From NCBI RefSeq assembly GCF_028649655.1, contig NZ_JAQSLN010000001.1, positions 434,001-498,000 of the forward strand: DNA of 64,000 nt, read 5' to 3'. The DNA comes from Halobacteriovorax sp. GB3 (GTDB lineage Bacteria; Bdellovibrionota; Bacteriovoracia; Bacteriovoracales; Bacteriovoracaceae). The notes under the pieces were generated by a model. The model saw only the letters and a list, made by a program, of their open reading frames with translations. It did no database searches and was not told the origin of the DNA. A program made the translations under genes and the position numbers. Position 1 is the stretch's first letter; each line of letters opens with the position of its first letter. Of this stretch, positions 50,566-59,669 are shown piece by piece.

Positions 50566-51044
50566 GTCTAAATAAGTCGCTAATCTTTCTATTATTAATG
50601 AGCCTTACAAGTCTTTCAATGGGATTTGAGTGTAAAAATATTGAGCCTTTGGAATTTGCTAAAGAGCTTATTCGTCTCGATCTCTCTGGAGCACGACTTG
50701 ATAATTATGAAGATTCTCACTGTTTGAAAAAAGAAAATTATAAGCATATCGTAACCGTCTATTCTCCGGCAGAAGACGATATCAATAATGCTCAATATAT
50801 CGTTGAAGACTTCAAACAAGTAAAGATGAATAAACCGACATTTGTTGATAAAGATAACTTTGTCTATGAAGTGAAATATTCTTATAGTGGAACGGATCAA
50901 AAGACAAAAAAGAAAAAAGCTATTCAAGACTCGATTCGTTTTTTCCTCAATAAGTCTGAAAACTCTCAAAAGACCATGGGTTGTGCTAGCTTAATTCAAG
51001 CTCCACAAGTTAAATCAATTCTTAAAAATTGTATTGTTCAATAA
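50562..51044 (+). CDS. small secreted protein, partner of the NlpC/P60-like lipoprotein
   Basis: 160 residues with signal peptide (SLIFLLLMSLTSLSMGFEC). The mature part has four Cys (FEC, HCL, GCA, NCI) suited to two disulfides, and a beta-rich middle (VYEVKYSYSG). No family recognised. Its ATG overlaps the stop of the NlpC/P60-like gene, so the two exported proteins are made together; it could be an inhibitor, adaptor or co-factor. Its 3' end overlaps the convergent YbaN gene by 7 bp. Confidence 0.6.
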   Translation: MSLNKSLIFLLLMSLTSLSMGFECKNIEPLEFAKELIRLDLSGARLDNYEDSHCLKKENYKHIVTVYSPAEDDINNAQYIVEDFKQVKMNKPTFVDKDNFVYEVKYSYSGTDQKTKKKKAIQDSIRFFLNKSENSQKTMGCASLIQAPQVKSILKNCIVQ

Positions 51045-51412
51045 TTTGGTCGAGAGAGAATAAAGCCTAGAACGGCAAGCCCTGTTAGAAAGACAATCAC
51101 CTTAATCCAAAGAGCAACATTAACGAAAATCAATGTATAAGAAAAGAATGTCACAATCAAGAAAGTCGACAGGATTTTTGCTTTCGGCTTAATTGCGCCT
51201 CTTTCGTGCCAATCTCGGATGATTGGCCCAAATGTCTTTTGATTCAATAGCCACGCATGAAGTCTTTCACTTCCTTTAGAAAAGAGAAAAGCAGCCAATA
51301 TTAAAAAAGGAGTTGTTGGAAGGAGGGGAAGAAAAATACCAATGACTGCCAGAACAATGCAGATCCAACCTAGTGCAAGAAAGATGAAACTTTTAGTTTT
51401 AGAGATCATCAT
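51038..51412 (-). CDS. YbaN-type (DUF454) inner-membrane protein
   Basis: 124 residues with three to four membrane helices. The family block FLPLLPTTPFLILAAFLFSKGSERLHAWLLNQKTFGPIIRDW is diagnostic of DUF454. E. coli YbaN lies in an operon with priC; its function is not known. The start at the ATGATG (51412/51409) overlaps the cmoB stop and has GGAG upstream; the longer frame within cmoB is rejected. Third gene of the cmoA-cmoB operon. Confidence 0.85.
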   Translation of the reverse strand: MMISKTKSFIFLALGWICIVLAVIGIFLPLLPTTPFLILAAFLFSKGSERLHAWLLNQKTFGPIIRDWHERGAIKPKAKILSTFLIVTFFSYTLIFVNVALWIKVIVFLTGLAVLGFILSRPNY

Positions 51413-52398
51413 TCTACTCCAAGAAGAGGTCCTTTTTTCTTTTTCATCTTCAGGCAAAATCTCACTGGTGCTGGGTAACCTTCAACTGTCTTTGTTGGAT
51501 CGTCTTGGTCGAGAAAGTCTTGAAGAGATTGATGAGGAGGTGGACACCATTTGGTCAATCTTTGCTCATCAAAAGTAGTCTCTTGAACAGAGAGAACTTC
51601 AATATCAATAAAGCCCGCTCTATTGGCCCAATTCTTTAAGCAGGATAGAGTAGGGAGAAACCAAACATTTCTCATCTTGGCATATTTATCTTCAGGAAAA
51701 AGCGCCACTGTTTCATCTCCTGGTATACCAATTGTTTCAAGAATCAATTGGCCTTCCGGAGCGAGGGCTTCTCTCATTTGAATAAGTTGTTCCATCGGGT
51801 GGCGGTGGTGATAGAGTATTCCCATTGAGAATATCGTATCCCAATAATTTCTAAAATAAGTGAGATGTTCAACTCCAAAGAGTTCAAATTTTAAATTATC
51901 TAATTGGCTGAAGTGATTGATAAATTCAAATTGAGCTAGGTTGTGAACGACAGGGTCAATTCCTAAAACGAGTTCAGGATTTTGAGCGGCCATTCTAAAC
52001 ATGAAGTAACCATTATTACAGCCTATATCGAGAACTTTCTTATCTTTTAAGCTTCCAAGACTTTTTTCGAGTCTTTCCCACTTAAAATCACTTCTCCATT
52101 CAGCATCAATCAATTCTCCAAAGAGGCGAAAAGGTCCTTTTCTCCAAGGAATGAGCGCCTTGGCCTGCGAGAGGATTTCTTCTCTTTGTTCACAAGGAAT
52201 CTCATCTTCATGACCAAGAGTGATTTCACTATTTTCAAAATCGCTGAACTTGGCCTTTAATTTTGGGAGATTATTTAAAAGGTCTTTGTATTCTTTATTT
52301 GAAGGACGATCGATCCAAGTGTCTCGTTCGTCTTTTAAAGCGAGAAGTTTCTCTTTATTAATGAATTTCGAATCAAGATCTAAATAGGATAATTTCAT
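51409..52398 (-). CDS. cmoB: tRNA U34 carboxymethyltransferase CmoB
   Basis: 329 residues, the usual CmoB length. Uses carboxy-S-adenosyl-methionine to carboxymethylate ho5U34 of tRNA, giving cmo5U. Diagnostic text: WRKGPFRLFGELIDAEWRSDFKWERL, SAM-type motif DIGCNNGYFMFRM, GIDPVVHNLAQFEF, FSMGILYHHRHPMEQL and VWFLPTLSCLKNWANRAGF. Overlaps cmoA by 1 base. The pair supplies the whole later half of cmo5U synthesis, widening decoding of NNU/NNC codons. Confidence 0.95.
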   Translation of the reverse strand: MKLSYLDLDSKFINKEKLLALKDERDTWIDRPSNKEYKDLLNNLPKLKAKFSDFENSEITLGHEDEIPCEQREEILSQAKALIPWRKGPFRLFGELIDAEWRSDFKWERLEKSLGSLKDKKVLDIGCNNGYFMFRMAAQNPELVLGIDPVVHNLAQFEFINHFSQLDNLKFELFGVEHLTYFRNYWDTIFSMGILYHHRHPMEQLIQMREALAPEGQLILETIGIPGDETVALFPEDKYAKMRNVWFLPTLSCLKNWANRAGFIDIEVLSVQETTFDEQRLTKWCPPPHQSLQDFLDQDDPTKTVEGYPAPVRFCLKMKKKKGPLLGVE

Positions 52399-53129
52399 TA
52401 TTTAATTCCAACATAACTGGCAAAGTTATACCATCTAAAAATAATGTCGACTTTTTTAAATCCAGCATCCTTCAAAAGTTGAAGTTGTTCATCTGGGCTA
52501 AGAGGGACGAGTACATTTTCTAGTGCCTCTCTCTTTTGTGAGATCTCTAGCTCTGAATAACCATTTCTTCTTTTAAAGTCGTAATAGAGATCAGTAATAA
52601 GATCGTTAATTCCTTCTTCGCGACAAAGTAATTTTTCACTTAGAACGAAGAGACCGCCTTCTTCGAGATTGTTATAAATCTTTTTAAGAAGTTCTAACCG
52701 CTGAGACTTTTCGATGAATTGAAGAGTGTAGTTCATGACGACCATAGAAGCATCGCTGATCTCTGTTTCACAGACATCCTCATCTCTAAGTTCGAAGTTT
52801 TCAACACCGTGCTTTTCTAGTTTTGTCTTCGCCTTTTCAAGCATTGGTGCAGACATATCAATACCAAAATATTTTGGTGTTTGCTCATTTTTGCTCTTTA
52901 AATGGCCATCTATGAGAGCAAAAGTTGTTCCCGTTGAACAACCTAGATCATAAATTTTACCTTTATTTTTTAATCCCCGATCGATAAGGTCGAGAATTAT
53001 TCGGTGAATTTCATCGTAAAAAGGAATTGATCGCGAAACCATATCGTCGAAAACATCGGCAACTTGTTGATTAAACTCAAAACCTTTAATAGTTCTTAAT
53101 TTCGTTCTAAATACTTCGTCTCTGCTCAT
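52398..53129 (-). CDS. cmoA: carboxy-S-adenosyl-methionine synthase CmoA
   Basis: 243 residues. Converts SAM and prephenate into Cx-SAM for CmoB. Characteristic segments: FNQQVADVFDDMVSRSIPFYDE, YDLGCSTGTTFALI, IDMSAPMLEKAK, MNYTLQFIEKSQR and LCREEGINDLITDLYYDFKRRNGYSELEI. First gene of the cmoA-cmoB-ybaN operon, divergent from the ChpT-like gene. Confidence 0.95.
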   Translation of the reverse strand: MSRDEVFRTKLRTIKGFEFNQQVADVFDDMVSRSIPFYDEIHRIILDLIDRGLKNKGKIYDLGCSTGTTFALIDGHLKSKNEQTPKYFGIDMSAPMLEKAKTKLEKHGVENFELRDEDVCETEISDASMVVMNYTLQFIEKSQRLELLKKIYNNLEEGGLFVLSEKLLCREEGINDLITDLYYDFKRRNGYSELEISQKREALENVLVPLSPDEQLQLLKDAGFKKVDIIFRWYNFASYVGIK

Positions 53130-53250
53130 AAATTTGTCTCTGATTTTTATGCGCAGTCTAATAACAACTACCTTACTTTGTAAAGGAATCTATTGTATCA
53201 TTGTAAGATAAGAATACCTTTAATTTTAACAACATACCGAGGAATGATGT

Positions 53251-53934
53251 ATGAAAGAGAGTAAAAATGTTCTAAAAGAGCAAACTCTCAGAGTTGTTGA
53301 AACGGCTTCGAAGTTTTCTCACGATATTTCAGGGAAAGCTCACATATTGCAATTTTGTTTAGATGAGGTCCTAGAAAAGAGACCTGAGCTTGGAAATGAT
53401 AAAGTCTTTTCAAAACTCGTCCAGTCCATGGAGGACCTTTGTGAGATTGTTGCCTTCTTTCGCGACTATCTCCCACACGAACTAGACCTAGAGTCAAATG
53501 AGTCGGTTTTAGAAGTTTGTGACAAAGTGAGGAGGCTTCTTAAAGTCTATCACTGGAAAAAAATGCCATCGATTATCTTAGAGTTTCCTGAAAATGATAT
53601 CCTTTGTAAAAGTTGTTGGGAACTTGGGGAATCACTTTTTTCAATTTTTAGCTATTGTTTAGACGAGCTAGATTTTAGTCAGGCTGAGCCTCTTGAGGTT
53701 ATGACTTCGATGGAATTGCAAGCTGAAGATGAAAAGCTCTTTGTGCAAATCGATGTGAACAGAAGCAGTATTTCTCTGGATTCAATCATTTCATATTTTG
53801 AAAATGCCAACTATCGAACTAAAACCATGCGAAGTTCACTTGGTTTTAAATTAGCTGGTCTAATGGATGTGAGAGTTGTTGAAAAAGATGACCACTCGAT
53901 TTTAAGTTTTATTATTTCAAACAAAATAGATTAG
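53251..53934 (+). CDS. ChpT-like histidine phosphotransferase / pseudo-kinase
   Basis: 227 residues. The N-terminal helical hairpin has KFSHDISGKAHIL (His24), a DHp-like H-box with His followed by Asp. The C-terminal half (about 85-227) looks like a degenerate HATPase fold: HELGESLFSIF-like helix, strands and SSLGFKLAGLM, but lacks the N-box Asn and the glycine boxes. Size and layout match ChpT, the Caulobacter phosphotransferase. It lies 18 bp upstream of a DNA-binding response regulator, its probable partner. Confidence 0.58.
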   Translation: MKESKNVLKEQTLRVVETASKFSHDISGKAHILQFCLDEVLEKRPELGNDKVFSKLVQSMEDLCEIVAFFRDYLPHELDLESNESVLEVCDKVRRLLKVYHWKKMPSIILEFPENDILCKSCWELGESLFSIFSYCLDELDFSQAEPLEVMTSMELQAEDEKLFVQIDVNRSSISLDSIISYFENANYRTKTMRSSLGFKLAGLMDVRVVEKDDHSILSFIISNKID

Positions 53935-53952
53935 AGAGAGAAGGAATTTATC

Positions 53953-54642
53953 ATGAATACGATGTTAGCAGACAAAACAATTTGGGTTTTAGAAGACGAT
54001 CAGGGATGTCAGTTTGTTTACGAACAGACTCTCGATTTGAGATATCAGACAAGATATTTCTCTTCTCTAAAAGACTTTGATGCTGCGTTAAATGATGATT
54101 CAATCATCAAGCCATCAATGCTCATTGCAGACTTAATGCTTGATGATGGGAACTTTCTTAATTATCTAACAAACTCACATGATGAGAGTGTCATCAATAT
54201 GCCTTTCATTATTGTTTCAAGCATTGATGATGTTGATGCTTTAAGATTTTGTTTTAAAGAAGGTGCACTCGATTACTTGACTAAGCCATTCAAAAAAAAT
54301 GAGCTGATTGTAAAAGTTGAAAATGTACTTACTAATTCAGGTCCTCTAAATCCAGTTCCTACAATTGATGTTACGGGAAAAGCAGTTGTCCTTGATGGTC
54401 AAGAAATTAAAAGTCTTACAATTAAGCAAAGACAGCTATTGAATCTTTTCCTTTCTTCCGAAGAGAGAAGTGTTACAAGACAAGATATTCTCGAAAAAGT
54501 ATGGGAGAGTACGAATGTTCACCCTAAAACGGTGGATGTTCACTTATATAACCTACGCCGAAAACTGCACGATTATGGATATATGATCCGCTCTGATGGT
54601 GGAGGAAAGTGGTCACTTTTATCTGATCGTAAAGAGGTTTAA
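53953..54642 (+). CDS. OmpR/PhoB-type response regulator
   Basis: 229 residues. Receiver 1-125 with Asp15-16, phosphoacceptor Asp60 (LIADLMLDDGN), Ser90 and Lys111 in LTKPF, though the usual PxxxG after the Asp is replaced. C-terminal winged helix (about 140-229) with LTIKQRQLLNLFLSS, RQDILEKVW and HPKTVDVHLYNLRRKL, the DNA-recognition helix of the family. Same operon as the ChpT-like protein. A clear terminator follows. Confidence 0.88.
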   Translation: MNTMLADKTIWVLEDDQGCQFVYEQTLDLRYQTRYFSSLKDFDAALNDDSIIKPSMLIADLMLDDGNFLNYLTNSHDESVINMPFIIVSSIDDVDALRFCFKEGALDYLTKPFKKNELIVKVENVLTNSGPLNPVPTIDVTGKAVVLDGQEIKSLTIKQRQLLNLFLSSEERSVTRQDILEKVWESTNVHPKTVDVHLYNLRRKLHDYGYMIRSDGGGKWSLLSDRKEV

Positions 54643-54674
54643 TTAATTCTAAGTGTTGTAGACCGATATGTTTG

Positions 54675-54709
54675 AGGCAAGGTGAGTGGTACTTATCTTG
54701 CCTTTTTTT
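54675..54709 (+). terminator. rho-independent terminator of the response-regulator operon
   Basis: AGGCAAGGTGAGT pairs with ACTTATCTTGCCT (13 bp with two G-T wobbles, 3-base loop), followed by TTTTTTT, 32 bp after the stop. Confidence 0.85.
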
Positions 54710-54783
54710 ATTTGAGTTAATGAAAGATTTTATTCGATATGAAAAACAATAAGAAGTTTCCTCATTTATAGGAGTATCAAATT

Positions 54784-57453
54784 ATGAGTAAGGTAAAGAA
54801 AACCCTTAAAGTTGGTGATAAGAATTATTCGTATTACTCGCTAGAAGAAGCAAAAAAACTTGGACTCGGAAATGTTGACAAACTACCGAGGTCATTAAAA
54901 GTTCTTTTAGAAAATCTACTTAGAAAAGAGAATGGGCAAAGTGTAACTTGGGCCGATGCACAGGCAATAAATGATTGGGCCAATACTCAAAAATCTGATC
55001 ATGAGATTGCATATAATCCAGCAAGAGTTGTTCTTCAAGACTTCACTGGTGTTCCTGCAGTTGTTGATCTCGCTGCCATGAGAGATGCTATGAATGTTTT
55101 GGGTGGAGATGCTCAGAAGATTAATCCTCTCGTTCCTGTGGATCTCGTTATTGATCACTCTGTTCAGGTTGAGCATTTTGGGAATAAAGAAGCTTTTGAA
55201 AAAAACGTAGAACTTGAATATGAAAGAAATGCTGAAAGATACAACTTCCTTAAGTGGGGGCAAAAAGCATTTAAAAATTTTCGCGTGGTTCCTCCAGGAA
55301 CGGGAATTATTCACCAAGTAAATCTTGAGTACTTAGCAGATGTCGTTTGGACTAACGATGAAAATGGTGAAACTTTCGCTTATCCTGATACATGCGTTGG
55401 AACAGATTCCCATACAACAATGATTAATGGACTCTCTGTTTTAGGCTGGGGAGTTGGTGGTATCGAAGCTGAGGCGGCCATGCTTGGGCAACCTGTTACG
55501 ATGCTTATTCCAGAAGTTGTTGGTTTTAAAATGACAGGGAAATTACAAGAAGGTGTCACTGCAACAGACCTCGTATTAAATGTTGTAGAAGCACTTCGTA
55601 AACACGGTGTTGTTGGTAAGTTTGTCGAGTTCTTTGGTCCAGGTATGAGTGATCTCTCCCTGGCCGATAGAGCGACTCTAGCGAATATGGCCCCTGAATA
55701 CGGAGCTACTTGTGGCTTCTTTCCAATCGATCAAAAGACAATTGATTATTTAAAGCTTTCTGGTCGTAAGGACGAGACGATCGCTCTGGTTGAAGCCTAT
55801 GCGAAAGAGCAAGGCCTTTGGGCCGAAAAAAATGATACAGACCCTGTTTTTACAAGTATTGTTGAACTTAATCTCTCAGATGTGACGCCTTGTATTTCTG
55901 GTCCGAAGCGCCCACAAGATAAAATTATTCTCGATGGTGCGAATAAAGAATTTACAGAAGTGATTTTTCCAAAAACTTTTGGTTATTCGCCATCTGATTT
56001 AAACAAAGAGTTTGATGTCGAAGGTGAAGATTACAAAATGAAACACGGTAACGTTACAGTTGCTGCCATTACTTCTTGTACAAATACTTCTAACCCCTCT
56101 GTACTTATCGCTGCTGGACTAGTTGCTAAAAAAGCAAATGAACTGGGAATGAAGACTTGTCCATGGGTAAAAACATCTCTGGCCCCTGGTTCTAAAGTTG
56201 TTACAGATTATCTCGTTGAATCAGGTCTTCAGGAGCACCTTGATGCTCTTGGATTTAACCTCGTTGGTTATGGCTGTACGACGTGTATTGGTAACACTGG
56301 ACCGCTTCCGGCTCCAATCTCTAAAGCAATTAATGAGAATGATATTCTTGCAACATCTGTTTTATCGGGAAATAGAAATTTCGAAGGAAGGATCTCACCC
56401 GATGTGAAGGCCAATTTTTTGGCCTCTCCACCGCTTGTTGTTGCCTATGCTCTAGCGGGAAATCTCAGTGTTAACGTTGCAAATGAATCACTTGGAAAGG
56501 ATAAAGATGGTAATGATGTCTTTTTAAAAGACATTTGGCCAAGTAACGCTGAAATTGAACAATATGTTAACAAGCACATCTCTTCTCAAATGTATCAAAA
56601 ACGCTATTCAAATGTTTTTGATGGTGATGAAAAGTGGAGTGCAGTTAAGGCTCCTGAAGGCGAGTTATACTCATGGGATTCAAGCTCTACCTACATTGCC
56701 CATCCAACATTTTTTGAAAATATTAAAGATGGAATCATCGATCATTATGAAGTTAAAGATGCAAGTATTCTTGCTCTACTTGGCGATTCGGTAACAACCG
56801 ACCATATTTCACCAGCTGGTGTAATTAAAAAAGATTCTCCGGCAGGCGTGTGGTTAACTGAAAGAGGTGTAAAACAATACGATTTCAACTCTTACGGTTC
56901 TCGTCGAGGTAACCATAACGTCATGATGAGAGGGACTTTTGCCAATATTCGTATAAAAAATGAAATGCTCGATGGTGTAGAGGGTGGTTATACAAAACAT
57001 ATCCCATCAGGCTCACAATTATCTATTTACGATGCGGCGATGAAGTATAAGGCCGAAGGGACAGAGCTAGTTGTTATTGCCGGAAAGGAATACGGAACAG
57101 GATCATCGAGAGACTGGGCGGCCAAGGGAACAAACCTTCAAGGTGTTAAGGCGGTTGTAACAGAATCATTTGAGCGAATTCACAGATCAAACCTTATTGG
57201 AATGGGAGTTCTCCCTCTTCAATTTCCAAAAGGAGTCGACAGAAAAACTCTTGGATTAGATGGTACTGAAAAAGTGAGTATTAAGCCCGTCGGTGAACTT
57301 GCGCCTAAGCAGAAGTTTCAAATGACTGTGACAAAAGCGGATGGAACAACACAGGAAGTTACACTAGATTCTCGAGTAGATACTCTCGATGAATTGAATT
57401 ACTTTAAAAATGGTGGAATCCTTCAATACGTTCTTCGTAATCTAAATTCATAA
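54784..57453 (+). CDS. acnA: aconitate hydratase AcnA (IRP1-like)
   Basis: 889-residue aconitase A that interconverts citrate and isocitrate in the TCA cycle. Near the N-terminus it has [14 protein letters not shown] and [18 protein letters not shown], then [26 protein letters not shown]. The 4Fe-4S Cys ligands lie in [10 protein letters not shown] and [13 protein letters not shown]-terminal swivel domain has [13 protein letters not shown] and [20 protein letters not shown]. Full family length. AnTAGGAG upstream and a bidirectional terminator downstream. Confidence 0.97.
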   Translation: MSKVKKTLKVGDKNYSYYSLEEAKKLGLGNVDKLPRSLKVLLENLLRKENGQSVTWADAQAINDWANTQKSDHEIAYNPARVVLQDFTGVPAVVDLAAMRDAMNVLGGDAQKINPLVPVDLVIDHSVQVEHFGNKEAFEKNVELEYERNAERYNFLKWGQKAFKNFRVVPPGTGIIHQVNLEYLADVVWTNDENGETFAYPDTCVGTDSHTTMINGLSVLGWGVGGIEAEAAMLGQPVTMLIPEVVGFKMTGKLQEGVTATDLVLNVVEALRKHGVVGKFVEFFGPGMSDLSLADRATLANMAPEYGATCGFFPIDQKTIDYLKLSGRKDETIALVEAYAKEQGLWAEKNDTDPVFTSIVELNLSDVTPCISGPKRPQDKIILDGANKEFTEVIFPKTFGYSPSDLNKEFDVEGEDYKMKHGNVTVAAITSCTNTSNPSVLIAAGLVAKKANELGMKTCPWVKTSLAPGSKVVTDYLVESGLQEHLDALGFNLVGYGCTTCIGNTGPLPAPISKAINENDILATSVLSGNRNFEGRISPDVKANFLASPPLVVAYALAGNLSVNVANESLGKDKDGNDVFLKDIWPSNAEIEQYVNKHISSQMYQKRYSNVFDGDEKWSAVKAPEGELYSWDSSSTYIAHPTFFENIKDGIIDHYEVKDASILALLGDSVTTDHISPAGVIKKDSPAGVWLTERGVKQYDFNSYGSRRGNHNVMMRGTFANIRIKNEMLDGVEGGYTKHIPSGSQLSIYDAAMKYKAEGTELVVIAGKEYGTGSSRDWAAKGTNLQGVKAVVTESFERIHRSNLIGMGVLPLQFPKGVDRKTLGLDGTEKVSIKPVGELAPKQKFQMTVTKADGTTQEVTLDSRVDTLDELNYFKNGGILQYVLRNLNS

Positions 57454-57456
57454 TAA

Positions 57457-57488
57457 GAAAAAGGCCTCGTCATGAGGCCTTTTTTTCA
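57457..57488. terminator. bidirectional terminator after acnA
   Basis: AAAAAGGCCTC and GAGGCCTTTTT make an 11-bp stem with a 5-base loop. Flanking A and T runs let it end both acnA and the convergent membrane-protein gene, whose last codons it overlaps. Confidence 0.9.
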
Positions 57489-57940
57489 TTTCTTTTTAGC
57501 TGATCATCTTCATCCTGAAAATTCTCAACAAAAGAATTAAATTGATTCTGGATATTTAAAAAATAATCACCTTGTCTAAAGTGCACTTTTTCTAGTTTCT
57601 TATTTGAGATCATTTTTTCTAAAGCATTCTCTAGGTTGTAAAGAGGTCCTGCAATTCTATGAGTAATGAGAAGTGAGGCCATCGTAAAAAAGGCCGTTAA
57701 TGAAATAAAGAGTAGACCCATCACGAGTAGGCCATAGTTTTTAAAATCTTCCACAATTAATAAAAGCTCATCTCCTTGAGGAAGATTCATCGATTGGATA
57801 TAGTCCAAAAGGGGAGAGAGTAGCCATATATTTGCTAGGACAATCGTTGCAAAAATAAAGCTTAAAAAGAAAAAGGCCTTCTTTAAGAAATTCATTTGAA
57901 AGCTTTTATTGATAAGTATTGTTGATCTTCTATTGTTCAT
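57470..57940 (-). CDS. HAMP-like two-helix membrane protein without output domain
   Basis: 156 residues. Two membrane helices (about 20-45 and 70-93) flank a short periplasmic loop, followed by ITHRIAGPLYNLENALEKMI, the start of a HAMP-type linker (Pro and Glu in place), and then an acidic tail. No kinase or methyl-accepting domain follows. It may pass a signal to a separate protein. Starts 12 bp after its upstream neighbour's stop, so they form an operon. Confidence 0.65.
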   Translation of the reverse strand: MNNRRSTILINKSFQMNFLKKAFFFLSFIFATIVLANIWLLSPLLDYIQSMNLPQGDELLLIVEDFKNYGLLVMGLLFISLTAFFTMASLLITHRIAGPLYNLENALEKMISNKKLEKVHFRQGDYFLNIQNQFNSFVENFQDEDDQLKRNEKKAS

Positions 57941-57952
57941 AAGGAATCCAAT

Positions 57953-58435
57953 TTAAAAATGATAACTTCTACCTATTTTGCATTCTGTAAGTTTTGGTCC
58001 AGGTTTTAGCTTTGTATGGAAAAAACGAAAGCTTCTGATTAACTTTCCAGTTCTCGTATTTTTAAAGAAAATCTTATGAAGTACGGTTGCATCTTGTTGA
58101 TGGCGATCAACAAGTTGAACAGACATATCGTAGAAAAGAATATTATTTGTAACCATACTTCCCACTGTGAGCTCATTAAAGTTATTTTCTGACTTAATAG
58201 AAGCTAGGGAACGTGATTTCTTTGAAATCTGTACAGATGAGAATGTGTTGAGACAGGCCTTTTCTTTTGACAGTGTCTTCTCGGCCATGGAAATAAAAGT
58301 TTTAAGCGCCTTTATCTCATTGCTACTTCTACTTGAATATTTGCTGCTTACAAACTTGATCATACCAAGAGAAATGAATCCAAGTATTCCTAGAATAAGA
58401 GAAATGTCTTTAACATTAAAGCTCGGTCTTTTCAT
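57953..58435 (-). CDS. N-terminally membrane-anchored protein of unknown function
   Basis: 160 residues. One membrane helix (about 11-29) then a long helix (EIKALKTFISMAEKTLSKEK) and a strand-rich end containing a basic patch (KNTRTGKLIRSFRFFHTKLKPGPK). The layout recalls pseudopilins, but the prepilin-type cleavage motif G-F-T-x2-E is absent. No family recognised. Encoded just upstream of the HAMP-like protein and may work with it in the inner membrane. Confidence 0.55.
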   Translation of the reverse strand: MKRPSFNVKDISLILGILGFISLGMIKFVSSKYSSRSSNEIKALKTFISMAEKTLSKEKACLNTFSSVQISKKSRSLASIKSENNFNELTVGSMVTNNILFYDMSVQLVDRHQQDATVLHKIFFKNTRTGKLIRSFRFFHTKLKPGPKLTECKIGRSYHF

Positions 58436-58623
58436 ATGGGCATTGTAGAGATTTATGAGTTCATTTCTAGTGAAATTGGGAAATAATCTTCATTCGCTAA
58501 AGAGATGAGATTTATTCTGGGTAGTTAACTCTTCAAAAAAATGGTTTTCTTGATGATCGTAGATATGCGAAAAATGGGCACTTTTATGCCAAAGAAATGA
58601 GTCAGAAAAGTGATTCAAAGGAG

Positions 58624-58899
58624 TTAGTTTAAATAGAATTCAAACTCTTCGAGATTGCTTGCACTACTTTGTAATACATCAACGACTCTTTGAAAGTCAT
58701 ATCCCATATGGTCTTTACTAATATCGTGATTGGTCCAATTCAGCTTTATTCTTGGGTCGATATAGCTATTGAGGCAGTCCCAAAGTCCGTCGAGAGTTTT
58801 GTCGTAGTAGTGGGGAAAGCTTAGAAGCTTTGCTATTTCTTCATGGAAATCTTCTAGGGATAGAATTGTCGCACCTGTTAGCTCGAGTTCTCTTTTCAT
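58624..58899 (-). CDS. barstar-family RNase inhibitor
   Basis: 91 residues matching barstar from end to end: KRELELTGATILSLEDFHEEIAKLL, then FPHYYDKTLDGLWDCLNSYI, which keeps Tyr31-Tyr32, Asp37, Trp40 and Asp41, equivalent to barstar Tyr29/30, Asp35, Trp38 and Asp39 that contact barnase. RBS AAAGGAA is 5 bp upstream of ATG 58899; the longer frame inside the preceding gene is rejected. No barnase is nearby; the gene before it encodes a secreted kinase-like protein. Cytoplasmic. Confidence 0.84.
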   Translation of the reverse strand: MKRELELTGATILSLEDFHEEIAKLLSFPHYYDKTLDGLWDCLNSYIDPRIKLNWTNHDISKDHMGYDFQRVVDVLQSSASNLEEFEFYLN

Positions 58900-58909
58900 T
58901 GGGTTCCTT

Positions 58910-59659
58910 TTAAAAGGGGTCGATGAGATAGAGTATACCATTGCTGTCGACCAAGAAGTTTTCATCATGAGTCCAAATTTGTATCCCCTCTGACGTCGTT
59001 AAGTCAATATTAAGCTTCTTCGTGAGATATTCTCTAGGAAGTATCCCCGATGTCGTTTCTAATAGGTGGGCGCGTCCATTGATTGTTTTTAAATCTCTAA
59101 ATTGAGAAATATGCCCATTTGGAAAATCTGCGAGTTCTTTTTCGTAGTATTCAAAGATCTGATAATTAAATTCATTATAGGTATTGAGTACCGCAATCTT
59201 TTGGGCGGTAGAAAAATCGGGATTATTGGTTAGGCTTAAGACGGTTATTCCTTCAATGTAGTCGAGGACCATGGCCTGTTTTGATTCATAGAGAGTGGGT
59301 TCTAAAACGACAACCGATGAATTTTGAATCTTTTCTCGCAACTCTTTTAAAAGATGATAGTCGCGAACGAGTGTGGCCTGTTCATAGTAAATTTTTAGAA
59401 CTTTGGAATGACCACTTTTGAGCTGGACTTTATAGATATCGCCCCCTCCAAGACCGCTATCGACATACTCAATGGCCAAGTAATCTTTTTCAAAAATTTC
59501 TTTTGCTTTAACAATTGCCTTAGCTAATTGATTTTGATCTTTAAGGGTAGCAAATCTTTTTGAAAACTTAATAACGAGATCAAAGCACAGGGGCTCATTG
59601 GCCCAGCTCGGACTAAAGATTAAGCACAGAAGAATTGGCAGAAAAAGTATGCGCTTCAA
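58910..59659 (-). CDS. secreted kinase-fold-like protein
   Basis: 249 residues with a Sec signal peptide (ILFLPILLCLIFSPSWA). Elements of a protein-kinase/APH-like fold appear in order: Gly-rich loop SGLGGGDIYKV (68-78), Lys in SKVLKIYY (86/89), a helix with Glu, hinge-like AMVLDYIEG (129-137), and near the end IWTHDENFLVD (His231, Asp232, Asn234) and LIDPF (Asp247), which stand for the catalytic loop and DFG. Only a few residues match, so the fold is a proposal. It would act outside the cytoplasm. Located 10 bp before the barstar gene. Confidence 0.55.
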   Translation of the reverse strand: MKRILFLPILLCLIFSPSWANEPLCFDLVIKFSKRFATLKDQNQLAKAIVKAKEIFEKDYLAIEYVDSGLGGGDIYKVQLKSGHSKVLKIYYEQATLVRDYHLLKELREKIQNSSVVVLEPTLYESKQAMVLDYIEGITVLSLTNNPDFSTAQKIAVLNTYNEFNYQIFEYYEKELADFPNGHISQFRDLKTINGRAHLLETTSGILPREYLTKKLNIDLTTSEGIQIWTHDENFLVDSNGILYLIDPF

Positions 59660-59669
59660 AAAGGATTTC

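Noticed and set aside
50616-50969. 117-residue frame opposite the small secreted protein
   Set aside because: Ile/Phe-rich shadow; the plus-strand gene has a signal peptide and is coupled to its neighbour.
54916-55317. 133-residue antisense frame inside acnA
   Set aside because: Shadow of a strongly conserved aconitase; low-complexity Ile/Ser/Asn content and no RBS.
57953-58435. Type IV pseudopilin
   Set aside because: The N-terminal helix is pilin-like, but the prepilin peptidase motif with Glu5 is missing.
58910-59659. Barnase-type RNase as the cognate toxin of the barstar
   Set aside because: The product has no barnase motifs and instead shows kinase-like elements, so a simple barnase/barstar pair is not supported.
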